Shown one piece after another: positions 37,740 to 46,447 of a DNA stretch of 64,000 bases; within the stretch, counting starts at the first letter, position 1; the number at the start of each line of letters is the position of its first letter. The stretch comes from Streptomyces tibetensis (GTDB lineage: Bacteria > Actinomycetota > Actinomycetes > Streptomycetales > Streptomycetaceae): NCBI RefSeq assembly GCF_007655005.1, contig NZ_SZVW01000007.1, forward strand, positions 186,001 through 250,000, written 5' to 3'. The notes below the pieces were generated by a model, which worked only from the letters and a program-made list of their open reading frames with translations, searched no databases and was not told where the DNA came from. Position numbers and translations under genes: made by a program.

Positions 37740-38387
37740 TCAGTTGTTCTGGGACGCCGGGTCGACTATGCGGACGCCGAAGTGGGCGCTGAGCGCGGTG
37801 CAGGCGCGGCAGGGGGTGGCGAAGCTGCCGTGGAGGGGGTCGCCGTCCTCGCGGATGCGTCGGGCGGTGAGTTTGGCCTGCTTGAGGGCTTTGCGTGCCT
37901 CGCCGTTGGTCATGGGTTTGCGTGCGGCGCGTTTGCTGCGGGCGGCGTCGGCGGCGGCGATGTGGCGGGAGATGAGGATGGTTTCGGCGCAGCGGCCGGT
38001 GTAGCGGTCGCGTTGGGCGCTGGGGAGGGTGTCGAGGAAGTCCTGGACGAGGGGGTGCAGGGCGGGGGGTGTGTCGGCGCGGGCGGCGGTGCCGGTGAGG
38101 GTGGCGCCGCGGACGGAGAGTGCGGCGGCGACGGTGGGGAGGATGCCGTCGCGGCGGTGCCGGAGGGCGGGGGCGTGGGCGGTTTCGGTGGTGCTCCAGC
38201 CGATGCGGGGGTCGCCTCCTCTCGGGTCGCCGTTCCGGGGGTCGCCGTTTCTCGGGTCGCCGTGTCGTGGGTCGGCGTTTCGCGGGTCGCCGGCCAGGGG
38301 GCCGGTGTCGCGGCTGCCGCCTCGGGGGTCGCCGTTTCGTGGGTCGGCGGACCTGCCGGTGTGTGGTCCCGTCTGCGTCGCGTTCAT
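37740..38387 (-). CDS. YwqJ-like putative deaminase with DPRNG repeats
   Basis: A 215-residue protein. Residues 14-62 are a low-complexity tract of GDPRN/GDPRG units. The C-terminal part has the zinc-deaminase signature: GRCAE (Cys133, Glu135) and TPCRAC (Cys193, Cys196), as in the YwqJ deaminase family of polymorphic toxins. No signal peptide, WXG100 or secretion domain is seen. The ATG at 38387 follows ggggaag. It is divergent from a WHH-SUKH fusion gene and upstream of a SUKH-3 gene. Substrate (nucleotide or nucleic acid) is unknown. Confidence 0.78.
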   Translation of the reverse strand: MNATQTGPHTGRSADPRNGDPRGGSRDTGPLAGDPRNADPRHGDPRNGDPRNGDPRGGDPRIGWSTTETAHAPALRHRRDGILPTVAAALSVRGATLTGTAARADTPPALHPLVQDFLDTLPSAQRDRYTGRCAETILISRHIAAADAARSKRAARKPMTNGEARKALKQAKLTARRIREDGDPLHGSFATPCRACTALSAHFGVRIVDPASQNN

Positions 38388-38764
38388 GATCGTCTTCCCC
38401 TCCGTGCATCCCCCGGGGGTCACAGACTGCCAAATGCCGTGGCTGGTGCGGAAGCTGGGGCGCGGCGACACGCCCGTAGCGGGTTGTGCCGTCACGGTGG
38501 GGTGACGGCTGGTCACGGAAGCGGAAGGGGGTGCCGACCGGTGCCGGTGACCGGTGTCGTCGTACCGCATAGGCTGTCGGCACCGTGGGCGATGCGGTGA
38601 TCCGTTCGGGGCTCGATGCAGTGATCCGGAGGGTGATCCGTGAGGTCGGCGCGTGCGGTGAAGTGCAGAGAAGTCGAAACAGCAGACGTGACAGTCGATA
38701 CGGGTCGTAGTGCACCGAGGGTGGTCAATACGGGTCGTACAGAGTGCCGCAGGGGGCAACCGCC
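38388..38764. promoter_or_regulatory. Divergent control region between the two toxin/immunity transcripts
   Basis: No gene is supported. Direct repeats are conspicuous: CGATGCRGTGATCCG at 38590 and 38614, with a third GTGATCCG at 38633; and tcgatacgggtcgta (38695-38709) with tcaatacgggtcgta (38725-38739), exactly 30 bases apart. A -10-like TAGGCT lies at 38570-38575 with TGACCG 16 bases upstream, a candidate promoter for the plus-strand genes. The repeat spacing near multiples of 10 suggests binding sites on one face of the DNA. Confidence 0.5.
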
Positions 38765-39769
38765 ATGACGACAGGTCGGCTCGGGCAGCAAGCCGCGCCG
38801 CCGAACGCGGCCTACGCCGGGCAGGTCGTGCACTTCCCGGATCCGGTCCGGGCGGCCCGTCACCCGAGAGGGGTACGGGTCGACGAGCACGGTTACCCCG
38901 ACTTCTCGGCTTACGCGCGGGCGGCCGCGGAGATCGCGGAGCCGCCGGAGGGTTTCGGCGTCGACGAGTTGCGGCTGACGGACTACGTGTCGGCGAACAC
39001 GGCGTTGTCGGCGTCGGGGCACGAGCTGTGGGACACGGTGCCGGCGGTGGCGACGCCGCACGGCTGGACGTGGCACCACGTGGTGGGCACGCGGCGGCTG
39101 GAGCTGGTCCCGGTCGAGGTGAAGGCGCTGCTGCGGCATCACGGGGGTGTGGCGACGTCGGGTGTCGACCATGCCAAGCGGGGCACGCGGCCGTTGCAGG
39201 AGACGCGTCCGGCGCACTTCGGGCTGCCGAAGTCGGGTGTGGCGGTGACGGAGTCGCAGGTGCAGGGCGTCGAGGAGGACCTCGGCTACCGGTTGCCGGG
39301 TGCGTACCGGTCGTTCCTGAAGGCGGCGGGTGGCTGCGCGCCGGCGGGTGCCGCGCTGGACGCGGAGCTGGGGCTGCTGGTGGACCAGCCGTTCTTCACG
39401 GTGCGCGACGAGGCGGCGGTCAATGACCTCGTGTACGTCAACAAGTGTCTGCGTGACCATCTGACCAAGGACTTCCTGGGGATCGCGTTCGTCCAGGGCG
39501 GGCTGCTGGCCGTGAAGGTGAAGGGCGAGCGGATCGGTTCGGTGTGGTTCTGCGCGTACGACGACGTGCGGGACGTGGATCCCTCGGTGCCGCCGGCGGA
39601 GCGGGTGGAGCGGTTGTTGCTGCCGTGCGGGGACGACTTCGACGTCTTCCTGTCGCGGCTGGCGGGCAATCCGCCGGAGTTGGAGACGGTGGCGAACCTG
39701 ATGGTGGACGGCGGGTTCGCGCGTGTGGTGCCGGTGGGCGCGGTGTCGTCCTCGGCTGTGGGGGAGTGA
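38765..39769 (+). CDS. WHH-type nuclease-like domain fused to SUKH-1 (SMI1/KNR4)
   Basis: A 334-residue fusion. Residues about 35-130 resemble the WHH group of HNH/Endonuclease VII toxins: GHELWDTVP (85-93), WTWHH (101-105), LELVP (112-116) and RHHGG (124-128). From about 160 on there is a SUKH-1/SMI1-KNR4 domain (VTESQVQGVEEDLGYRLPGA, YRSFLKAAGG). Having a toxin-like and an immunity-like module in one chain is unusual; the product could be self-inhibited or the nuclease inactive. The ATG at 38765 is chosen because agggggc precedes it; a GTG seven codons upstream is possible. The next gene starts 8 bases after its stop. Confidence 0.8.
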   Translation: MTTGRLGQQAAPPNAAYAGQVVHFPDPVRAARHPRGVRVDEHGYPDFSAYARAAAEIAEPPEGFGVDELRLTDYVSANTALSASGHELWDTVPAVATPHGWTWHHVVGTRRLELVPVEVKALLRHHGGVATSGVDHAKRGTRPLQETRPAHFGLPKSGVAVTESQVQGVEEDLGYRLPGAYRSFLKAAGGCAPAGAALDAELGLLVDQPFFTVRDEAAVNDLVYVNKCLRDHLTKDFLGIAFVQGGLLAVKVKGERIGSVWFCAYDDVRDVDPSVPPAERVERLLLPCGDDFDVFLSRLAGNPPELETVANLMVDGGFARVVPVGAVSSSAVGE

Positions 39770-39777
39770 GGTCGGCG

Positions 39778-42700
39778 ATGGTGACCTTCGCGCAGGCGCA
39801 GGAGCGCGCCGAAGAGTGGATCAACGGGGATGTGCCGTCGTACCAGCATCGTGAGGTGCGGGTGCGGGAGTTCGACCTCGGGTTCGTGGTGTGGGCCGAG
39901 GACCGGGCGGACGGGCCGCGCTCGGACGGCGGTGCGCAGCGGCTGGTGATCGCGCGGGACAGTGGCGAGGCGACGTTGTGGCCCGGGTTGCCGGTGGGTG
40001 AGGTGGTCCGCCGGTACGAGGAGGAGTACGGCCGTCCGGACGCGGTGGACGAGCCGGCCTCGGCCGCGCCTGCGGCAAGGGTGGATCTGAACCAGACGTC
40101 GTTCCTGCTGACTCCGCCGGAGTGGTTGCAGGACGCGGCTGACAAGCTGGGCATTCCGGATCGGCGGGGTGCGGGGGCTGGGGCCGGGGCTCAGGCGGCT
40201 TCTGCTGCCGGGGAGTCGGGTTCCGGCTCTGCTGCCGGTCCTGGTCCTGCTGCCGGTCCTGGTCCTGGTTCCGGTTCCGGTTCGGCGGTCGGCGGCGGGG
40301 GGTTCGACGGGGGTGCTGTGACTCCTGCGCAGGGTGCGCCCGCCGCGCCGGCCAGTGGTGCGTCGTGGCCGGTGGCCGGGGGCGAGGATCCCGGGGCCGA
40401 CGCGGGTGCTTACGGGGCTCCGGCGACGCCGGGTGCGTCGGATGTGCCGTCTGTGCCGGAGGGGGCGACGCCCTGGGCCGGTACGGACACCACGGCGGAC
40501 GGGGGTGACGACCGTTCCGTGCCGCTGCCGGCGACGGTCTTCGCGCCGCCGCTGGGCGAGGCCGACGGCGACGTTCCGCCGCCTCCGACGATGCCCGAGG
40601 CCAAGACGACTCTGATGTCGGGTGGCAGTCAGCTTCCGCCGACGGCGCTGTCGCCTGCGGTCGACGACCCGAACGCCCAGGGCCCGGGGGCGGCGTCCGC
40701 GCCTGGTGGCCCGGGGTACGGCTATCCGGCAGCGCCGGGAGGTGCTCCGGGAGCGCCGGGGACGCCGCCCGGTGGTGTGCCGCAGGGCAGCACGCCGCCG
40801 CCGGCGCCCGGTGCACAGCCGTACGGGTATCCGCAGCAGCCGGTGAGCACCCCGCCGCAGGGGAGTACGCCGCCGCAGGGGAGTACGCCACCGCCGGCCG
40901 CCGTGCCGGGTGGGGCGCCCTACGGGTACCCGCAGGGCGGCGTCGGTGCCGCGGGGGCGGCCGGGCCCGCCGGGTCCGGTCCTGCTGGGTCCGGCGGCCC
41001 TGGTCCCGCTGGTCCTGGTCCTGCCGGTTCTGCTCCTGGTCCCGTCGGTCCTGGTCCCGGCGGTGTGCCGCATCCGCCGGCCGGGCCGGGGGCCGCTGCG
41101 AACGCCGGGGACATCGCCGACGCCGCGACCAGCAAGGCGGCTCCGCCGCCCGGGCGCCGCGGTGCGGGTCCGTCCACCCCGCCCCCTCCGGGCGCCCCGG
41201 GGACGCCCGGTGCTCAGCGGGGCCATACGCCTGTGCCGTCCGGGCCCGGGGCGCCCGGCACTCCCGCGGGCGGGTACGTCCCCACGCAGATGGTGTCGGC
41301 GCTCGGGCCCGACGGCCCGGGTGGGCCCGGGGACTCTTCGGGTACGGGCGTGCCGATGCCGCCGCCCGGGGCCCCTGGCGCCCCGAGTGCGCCCGGCGTT
41401 CCGCAGGCGGGCCCGGGTGCTCCCGGCGCTCCCGGCGCGCCGAATCAGCCCGGGCCTTTGGGCACGCCGAACCCGCCCGGGCCTCCGGGCACGCCGAACC
41501 CGCCCGGGCCTCCGGGTGCGCCGCAGCCTCCGGGCGCCCCGGGCGGTACGCCGCCCGGCGGTGTCCACCACGCCGCCACGATGCTCGCCGACCCCGGCCG
41601 GATGGGCCCGGGCGCGCCGCAGCCGCCGGGAGCGCCCGGCGCGCCCCAGCCTCCGGGTGCTCCCCACCCGCCTGGTGCGCCCGGCGTTCCGCGGCCTCCG
41701 GGTGCCCCGGGTGCCACACCGCCCGGCGGGCCGGGGCCCGTGCACCACGCGGAGACCATGCTGGCCGCGCCCCCGGCGGGCGGGCCCGGTGTGCCTCCGC
41801 CGCCGCAGGCCCCCGGCGCACCACCGGCCGCCCCGGGTGCTGCCCCGGGCGCCCCTGGCACGCCTGGTGCGCAGCCGGTGCCGCCGGGAATGCCGGGTGC
41901 GGTGCCGCCCGGCATGCCGCCCGGTGCCATGCCTCCGGGCGCGATGCCGCCGCCCGGCGTGCCCGGGCCCGGGCAGCCGCCGGCGTACGGCTATCCGCAG
42001 CAGCCCACCGGGCAGCCGACCGTCGGCCCCGGCTACCAGGCCGTGCTGCGCTATCGCGCGCAGGACGGTTCCGAGCAGCAGCTGATCCGGCGTTCGGCGC
42101 CGGGCACGCCGCACCCGGAGTGGCAGATCTTCCACGAGCTGCGGGCCATGAACGTGCCCCCGGACCAGGTGCTGGAGCTGCACACCGAGCTGGAGTCGTG
42201 CGAGCTGCCGGGGGCGTACTGCGCGCGGATGATCCGGGAGCAGTGGCCGCAGGCGCGGATCACGAGCATCGCGCCGTACGGGACCGACCACGCGAGCCGG
42301 CAGCAGGGCATGCAGCAGCTGCTGGCCCACCAGGGCGAGTTGCACCAAGTGGCGGACGGCCCGGCGCGTCCGGCTCCGGTGCGTGCTCCGCTGCCGCCGG
42401 TGCAGGCGGCTCCGCCGATTCCGCCGGAGGCCATCGGGCAGGAGCTCGCGGCCGCGTTCGGGCCGGGGGTGTTCCGGTTCGAGCAGGCCGCCGTGTCGCG
42501 GCAGGGGGTGCCGCCGATCGTGGCGCACACGCTGGTGGCGGCCGGACTGCCGATGGACATGGGCCCGTTCTTCTGGGCGCAGGCTCAGCCGGGCAGGCCC
42601 GTTCCGACGCTGGCGGAGCTGGCGGCCGAGCGCGGTGTGCAGCCGGCCTCGGACGCGGGTTCCTATCTGGTGATGGGCAGCGACTTCGGCAAGGCGATCT

Positions 42701-42987
42701 GCGTGCAGTACGGCACGGCGAACATCGTCGCCGTGCCGGTGGAGGCCGGGCCGGGTGGGGCGCCGGTGCCGCCGCAGTTCGTGAACACCGGGCTGCCGGA
42801 GTTCGCGCGCTGCCTTGCGCTGCTGGGGCGGATGTGGCGGCTGCGGTTCGGGCTGAACCAGGAGCAGGCGGGCCGTTGGACCGTCGACTTCCAGGCCCAG
42901 CTCGCCGCGCTCGACCCGGCGGCGCTGGGGTCGCCGGAGAGCTGGTGGTCGGTCCTGCTGGAGGAGATGTGGGACGGACTGCTGTGA
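39778..42987 (+). CDS. Imm35-like / proline-rich / deaminase-like / SUKH-4 multidomain protein
   Basis: A 1069-residue protein. Residues 1-100 (FAQAQERAEEWINGDVPSYQ, VREFDLGFVVWAE, LVIARDSGEATLW) resemble the Imm35/YrhB immunity fold. Residues about 130-745 are a long Pro/Gly/Ala-rich linker. Residues about 755-850 resemble polymorphic-toxin nucleotide deaminases, with HPE (His779) and CELPGAYC (Cys808, Cys815) as candidate zinc ligands. The C-terminal ~190 residues match SUKH-4 (SYLVMGSDFGKAICVQYGT, VNTGLPEFARCLALLGRMWR). Immunity-like modules therefore bracket a deaminase. There is no signal or membrane segment. The gene follows the WHH-SUKH gene by 8 bases. Confidence 0.75.
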   Translation: MVTFAQAQERAEEWINGDVPSYQHREVRVREFDLGFVVWAEDRADGPRSDGGAQRLVIARDSGEATLWPGLPVGEVVRRYEEEYGRPDAVDEPASAAPAARVDLNQTSFLLTPPEWLQDAADKLGIPDRRGAGAGAGAQAASAAGESGSGSAAGPGPAAGPGPGSGSGSAVGGGGFDGGAVTPAQGAPAAPASGASWPVAGGEDPGADAGAYGAPATPGASDVPSVPEGATPWAGTDTTADGGDDRSVPLPATVFAPPLGEADGDVPPPPTMPEAKTTLMSGGSQLPPTALSPAVDDPNAQGPGAASAPGGPGYGYPAAPGGAPGAPGTPPGGVPQGSTPPPAPGAQPYGYPQQPVSTPPQGSTPPQGSTPPPAAVPGGAPYGYPQGGVGAAGAAGPAGSGPAGSGGPGPAGPGPAGSAPGPVGPGPGGVPHPPAGPGAAANAGDIADAATSKAAPPPGRRGAGPSTPPPPGAPGTPGAQRGHTPVPSGPGAPGTPAGGYVPTQMVSALGPDGPGGPGDSSGTGVPMPPPGAPGAPSAPGVPQAGPGAPGAPGAPNQPGPLGTPNPPGPPGTPNPPGPPGAPQPPGAPGGTPPGGVHHAATMLADPGRMGPGAPQPPGAPGAPQPPGAPHPPGAPGVPRPPGAPGATPPGGPGPVHHAETMLAAPPAGGPGVPPPPQAPGAPPAAPGAAPGAPGTPGAQPVPPGMPGAVPPGMPPGAMPPGAMPPPGVPGPGQPPAYGYPQQPTGQPTVGPGYQAVLRYRAQDGSEQQLIRRSAPGTPHPEWQIFHELRAMNVPPDQVLELHTELESCELPGAYCARMIREQWPQARITSIAPYGTDHASRQQGMQQLLAHQGELHQVADGPARPAPVRAPLPPVQAAPPIPPEAIGQELAAAFGPGVFRFEQAAVSRQGVPPIVAHTLVAAGLPMDMGPFFWAQAQPGRPVPTLAELAAERGVQPASDAGSYLVMGSDFGKAICVQYGTANIVAVPVEAGPGGAPVPPQFVNTGLPEFARCLALLGRMWRLRFGLNQEQAGRWTVDFQAQLAALDPAALGSPESWWSVLLEEMWDGLL

Positions 42988-43156
42988 CGCGTCGCCGCTG
43001 ACGTGCCGTATGGAGCCGGGTTCGGTCGCTCGCACGACCGGGCCCGGCTCTTTCGTGCCCGCGGTGAAGAATTCTCGCGCCGGGCTGTCACACCTCCCTC
43101 CGCCGTTCCGTCAGTGCAGTGACAGCGATGCACCGCCGACACAGGAGGCAGAGATC

Positions 43157-43618
43157 ATGCAGGCACGGATGACGAACCCGGCGTATGTCCTTTCCGGTGC
43201 GATGAAGGGCATCGGCACCCTCTTCCAGGCGATCGGTGAGGGCGGTCTGGCGCAGGACGTGGCGGAGATCGCCGGGTTGCGCGCCAGTCAGATCAACGGC
43301 TGCGGGGCCTGCGTGCACGGTCACGTGGCCAACCTCCGCAAGGCCGGGGCGAGTGAGGAGCGCATCGCGGCCGTCGCCGCCTGGCGGCACGCGCCCTTCT
43401 TCTCGGACGCCGAGCGGGCCGCGCTGAAGCTGACGGAGGCGATGACGAGGCTTTCCGACCTTTCGGGGGAGTCGGTCCCGGACGCGCTGTGGGACGAGGT
43501 GGCCGACCACTTCGACGAGAAGGAACTCTCCGCGCTGATCCTCACCGTCGCGGTCACCAACATGTTCAACCGCATCAACACGACCATCCAGGAGCCCGCG
43601 GGCACCAGCTGGGGCTGA
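43157..43618 (+). CDS. AhpD-like carboxymuconolactone decarboxylase-family protein
   Basis: A 153-residue helical protein of the CMD/AhpD superfamily. The redox motif CGACVHGH (about residues 46-53) has the CxxC plus His of alkylhydroperoxidase AhpD proteins, which reduce peroxides via thiol exchange. The ATG at 43157 follows acaggaggcagagatc. It is monocistronic. The reductant partner is not visible nearby. Confidence 0.88.
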   Translation: MQARMTNPAYVLSGAMKGIGTLFQAIGEGGLAQDVAEIAGLRASQINGCGACVHGHVANLRKAGASEERIAAVAAWRHAPFFSDAERAALKLTEAMTRLSDLSGESVPDALWDEVADHFDEKELSALILTVAVTNMFNRINTTIQEPAGTSWG

Positions 43619-43760
43619 GCGGCCTACGGCCCGGTCGTGGTTCCGTGACCTCCATGCGGAGTGTCGCGTTATGAGCGCTTCCGTCTGATCCACCAAGATG
43701 TGCGCGAAATCATCCGATTTCTAGCGCGACGTCACATCGGTGTGGTGGAGAGGGGTCCGG

Positions 43761-44645
43761 ATGAGCGGCACGACGGGGTCACCGCACGGCTTCAGGGCCG
43801 TGCGGGGGCGCGGCTACCGTCCCGAGCAGGTCGACCAGTACGCCGGGGCCCTCTCCGCGGACCGGGACGCGGCCTGGGAGAGGGCAGCCCGGCTGACGGT
43901 GCTCGCCCGGCAGATGGACGAGGAACTGGGGCGACTGCGCGAGGCCGTGGACCGACTGCCCCCGCAGCACTACGACACGCTCGGCGAGGGGGCCCGGCGG
44001 CTCTTCGAACTCGCCGGACAGGAGGCCGCGTCCGTGCGGGAGGGGGCGCGCGTCGAGGCGCTGCACCTCCTGGACGGGGCGCGGGCCTCGGCGGCCGACG
44101 TGCACGAGTCCGCCCAGACGCACGCCGACGCCGTGCGCGCCGATGCCGACGAACGCGTCCGGCAGCGGCTGCTCGCCGCGCATGCCGAGGCCGACGAGAT
44201 CCGGGGCGCGGCCCGGCGTGAGGCGCAGGAGGAGCGGGGCGAGGCGCTGGCCGCGTTGCGGGAGATGGAGCAGCGCACCTCCGGGATGCTGGCCGAGCTG
44301 GACAAGGAGCACGCCGAGCGGTGGGCCGAGACGGAACGGGCGGAGGCCGCCAGGGGGACCGCGCTCGACACCGAATACGAGCAGGAGATGAGGGCCGCTC
44401 ACGACGCGTTGTGCGAGGCGGAGCAGGCCTACGCCGACGCGGAAGCGTCCGCCCAGGACCTGGACGACGAAGCCCAGGACCGTGCGGCGGAGTTGGTGGC
44501 CCGGGCTCGCGAGCACGTGGAGACCGTGGAGGAGGAAACGGACCGGCTCCTCCACGAACACGCCGGACAACGAGACGACGCCCGGGCCCACATCGACCAC
44601 ATCCACGCCAGCCTGACGCACTGGGCGGGACAGGTGGCGGAGTGA
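43761..44645 (+). CDS. DivIVA-like coiled-coil protein
   Basis: A 294-residue largely coiled-coil protein. The N-terminus (FRAVRGRGYRPEQVDQYAGAL) resembles the lipid-binding/GYxxxQVD start of DivIVA-type proteins; the rest is Ala/Glu/Arg heptads with few breaks. Streptomyces proteins of this kind, often called cellulose-binding or cytoskeletal, act at cell poles or as filament proteins. The ATG at 43761 follows gagaggggtccgg. A very strong hairpin follows the stop. Confidence 0.78.
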   Translation: MSGTTGSPHGFRAVRGRGYRPEQVDQYAGALSADRDAAWERAARLTVLARQMDEELGRLREAVDRLPPQHYDTLGEGARRLFELAGQEAASVREGARVEALHLLDGARASAADVHESAQTHADAVRADADERVRQRLLAAHAEADEIRGAARREAQEERGEALAALREMEQRTSGMLAELDKEHAERWAETERAEAARGTALDTEYEQEMRAAHDALCEAEQAYADAEASAQDLDDEAQDRAAELVARAREHVETVEEETDRLLHEHAGQRDDARAHIDHIHASLTHWAGQVAE

Positions 44646-44651
44646 TGCCGA

Positions 44652-44694
44652 CGACCGGTGGGAGGGGCGGCGGCGCCGCCCCTCCCACCGGTCG
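44652..44694. terminator. Perfect 20-bp hairpin terminator
   Basis: A perfect 20-bp stem with a 3-base loop spans 44652-44694 (arms begin cgaccggtgggaggggcggc and end with the complement). It lies between the coiled-coil gene and the converging acetate symporter. Confidence 0.9.
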
Positions 44695-44833
44695 TACGAA
44701 CGCCCACGGCCGACGGCACCAGCCGGCGCCGGTCTCGCGTCCGCAGCTCGGCCCGCAGGCCGTGTCCGCCGCCCGCTGCCCGTCCAGGCGGCGCCGCCGT
44801 ACGGACGCCGCGCCGGCTGCCGTGCCGTTCGTG

Positions 44834-46447
44834 TCAGTGGTCCCTGCGGGCCGCGCCCGCCAGGATCCAGCCCTCCACCGCCTCGTACTGGTGGCGCTGT
44901 TCCTCCGACTGCCGGCGGCCGGAGGCCATCGTGCCCAGCCAGCCGCAGGCGAAGCCCAGGGGTATGGAGAGCAGGCCGGTGGTGGTGAACGGGAACCAGT
45001 TGAAGTCGGCCTCGGGGAAGGCCGAGACGGGTGAGCCGGAGACCAGGTTGGTGCCCGGCATCAGCAGCAGGACGGCCAGGGAGCCGCCGATGAGGGTGCT
45101 GAGCAGGCCCGTTCGTGTGTAGCGGCGCCAGAACAGGCTGTAGACCAGCGCGGGCGCGATGGCCGAGGCGCCCAGGCAGAAGGACAGCGTCACCAGCCAT
45201 TGCAGGCTGCGGTGCTGGACCTGGGTGGCCAGGAGGATCGCGGAGACGCCCACGGCCAGGGCCGACAGCCGCGCCACGGTCATCTCGCGCCGCGGCGACA
45301 TCTCCTGGACCCGGGCCGCGAACACGTCGTGCGCGAGGGAGTTGGCGCAGGCCAGGATCATGCCGGCGACGGAGGCGAGCAGCGTGAGGAAGACCGCCGT
45401 GGTGACGGTCGTGAACAGGAACGTCTCCGCCGCCGACACATCCGCTCCGAACGCCGCCTGCGATCCCAGCAGATACGCCGTGTTGCCCTGCGGGTCGACC
45501 TGCGCGATCAGCTCCCGTCCCACCAGCGCGGTCGCGCCGAAGCCGACGACCGTGATGACGAGCACGAACAGGGCCACGCCCGACACCGCCCAGGACATCG
45601 AGCGCCGCACCTGCCGGGCACTGGAGGCCGTGTACATGCGCATGGTGACGTGCGGCAGGACGCCACCGCCGAGGACGACCGTCAACTGCGCGGTGATCAT
45701 GTCCAGGTCGGGGCTGGGGCCGCCGGAGAACTGCAGGCCCGAGGAGAGGAACGCCGAGCCCACGCCGCTGTTCTGGGCGGCCGCGGCGAACAGGGCTCCC
45801 GGGTCCCAGTCGAACCGGTTCAGGATCAGCACCGCGACCACCAGGCCGGAGCCGAGCAGCATCACGATCTTCAGGATCTGGATGAGGGCGGTGCCCTTCA
45901 TCCCGCCGATCGCCGCGTAGCTGATCATCAGCGCACCCACGCCGATGATGCAGCCCGTCTGCAGTGACTCGCCGGAGAAGCCGAGGATGAACGCCATCAG
46001 CTGTCCGGTCCCCGCCAACTGCACGAGCATGAGCGGCAGCAGCGCCGCCAGGGTCACCGCGCAGGCCGCGATGCGGACGCCGCGTCCGGGCATGCGCCGG
46101 GTCAGCGCGTCGCCCATGGTGAACCGGCCCGCGTTGCGCAGCGGTTCGGCCAGCAGGAACATCAGCAGCATCAGCGACAGGGCCGTACTCAGCGCCAGCA
46201 CCACCCCGTCGTAGCCGAACAGTGCGATGACGCCGCCGGTGCCGAGGACGGTCGCTGCGGAGATGTAGTCGCCGGCGATCGCCAGGCCGTTGCGCATGGG
46301 CGACAGGGAGCTGTAGCCGGTGTAGAACTCGTCCAGGTCGTCCCGGTCCGGGCCGGTCATCACGCACAGCAGCAGCGTGATGGTGGCGACGGCGGAGAAG
46401 CCGACCAGGGACATCGTCTGGGCGTTACCGCTGAAATCGGTGGTCAT
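44834..46447 (-). CDS. Cation/acetate symporter (ActP-like, SSS family)
   Basis: A 537-residue integral membrane protein with about 13 spans. It contains the SSS hallmarks LAIAGDYISAATVLGTGGVI, LMISYAAIGGMKGTALIQIL and FGADVSAAETFLFTTVTTAV. Pairing with a DUF485 protein immediately upstream is characteristic of ActP acetate/short-chain-acid permeases. The ATG at 46447 overlaps the DUF485 stop by four bases. A specific substrate cannot be read from sequence. Confidence 0.9.
   Translation of the reverse strand: MTTDFSGNAQTMSLVGFSAVATITLLLCVMTGPDRDDLDEFYTGYSSLSPMRNGLAIAGDYISAATVLGTGGVIALFGYDGVVLALSTALSLMLLMFLLAEPLRNAGRFTMGDALTRRMPGRGVRIAACAVTLAALLPLMLVQLAGTGQLMAFILGFSGESLQTGCIIGVGALMISYAAIGGMKGTALIQILKIVMLLGSGLVVAVLILNRFDWDPGALFAAAAQNSGVGSAFLSSGLQFSGGPSPDLDMITAQLTVVLGGGVLPHVTMRMYTASSARQVRRSMSWAVSGVALFVLVITVVGFGATALVGRELIAQVDPQGNTAYLLGSQAAFGADVSAAETFLFTTVTTAVFLTLLASVAGMILACANSLAHDVFAARVQEMSPRREMTVARLSALAVGVSAILLATQVQHRSLQWLVTLSFCLGASAIAPALVYSLFWRRYTRTGLLSTLIGGSLAVLLLMPGTNLVSGSPVSAFPEADFNWFPFTTTGLLSIPLGFACGWLGTMASGRRQSEEQRHQYEAVEGWILAGAARRDH

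Noticed and set aside
34633..38715. A very long minus-strand open frame of about 1360 codons
   Set aside because: Only its last 288 codons (34633-35499) look like a real protein. The rest is Arg/Pro/His-rich shadow translation opposite the histidine kinase and the toxin locus.
39286..43035. A minus-strand open frame opposite the WHH-SUKH and deaminase-SUKH genes
   Set aside because: The translation is Arg/Gly/Thr-rich with no domain pattern, typical of the complement of Pro/Gly-rich coding DNA at high GC.
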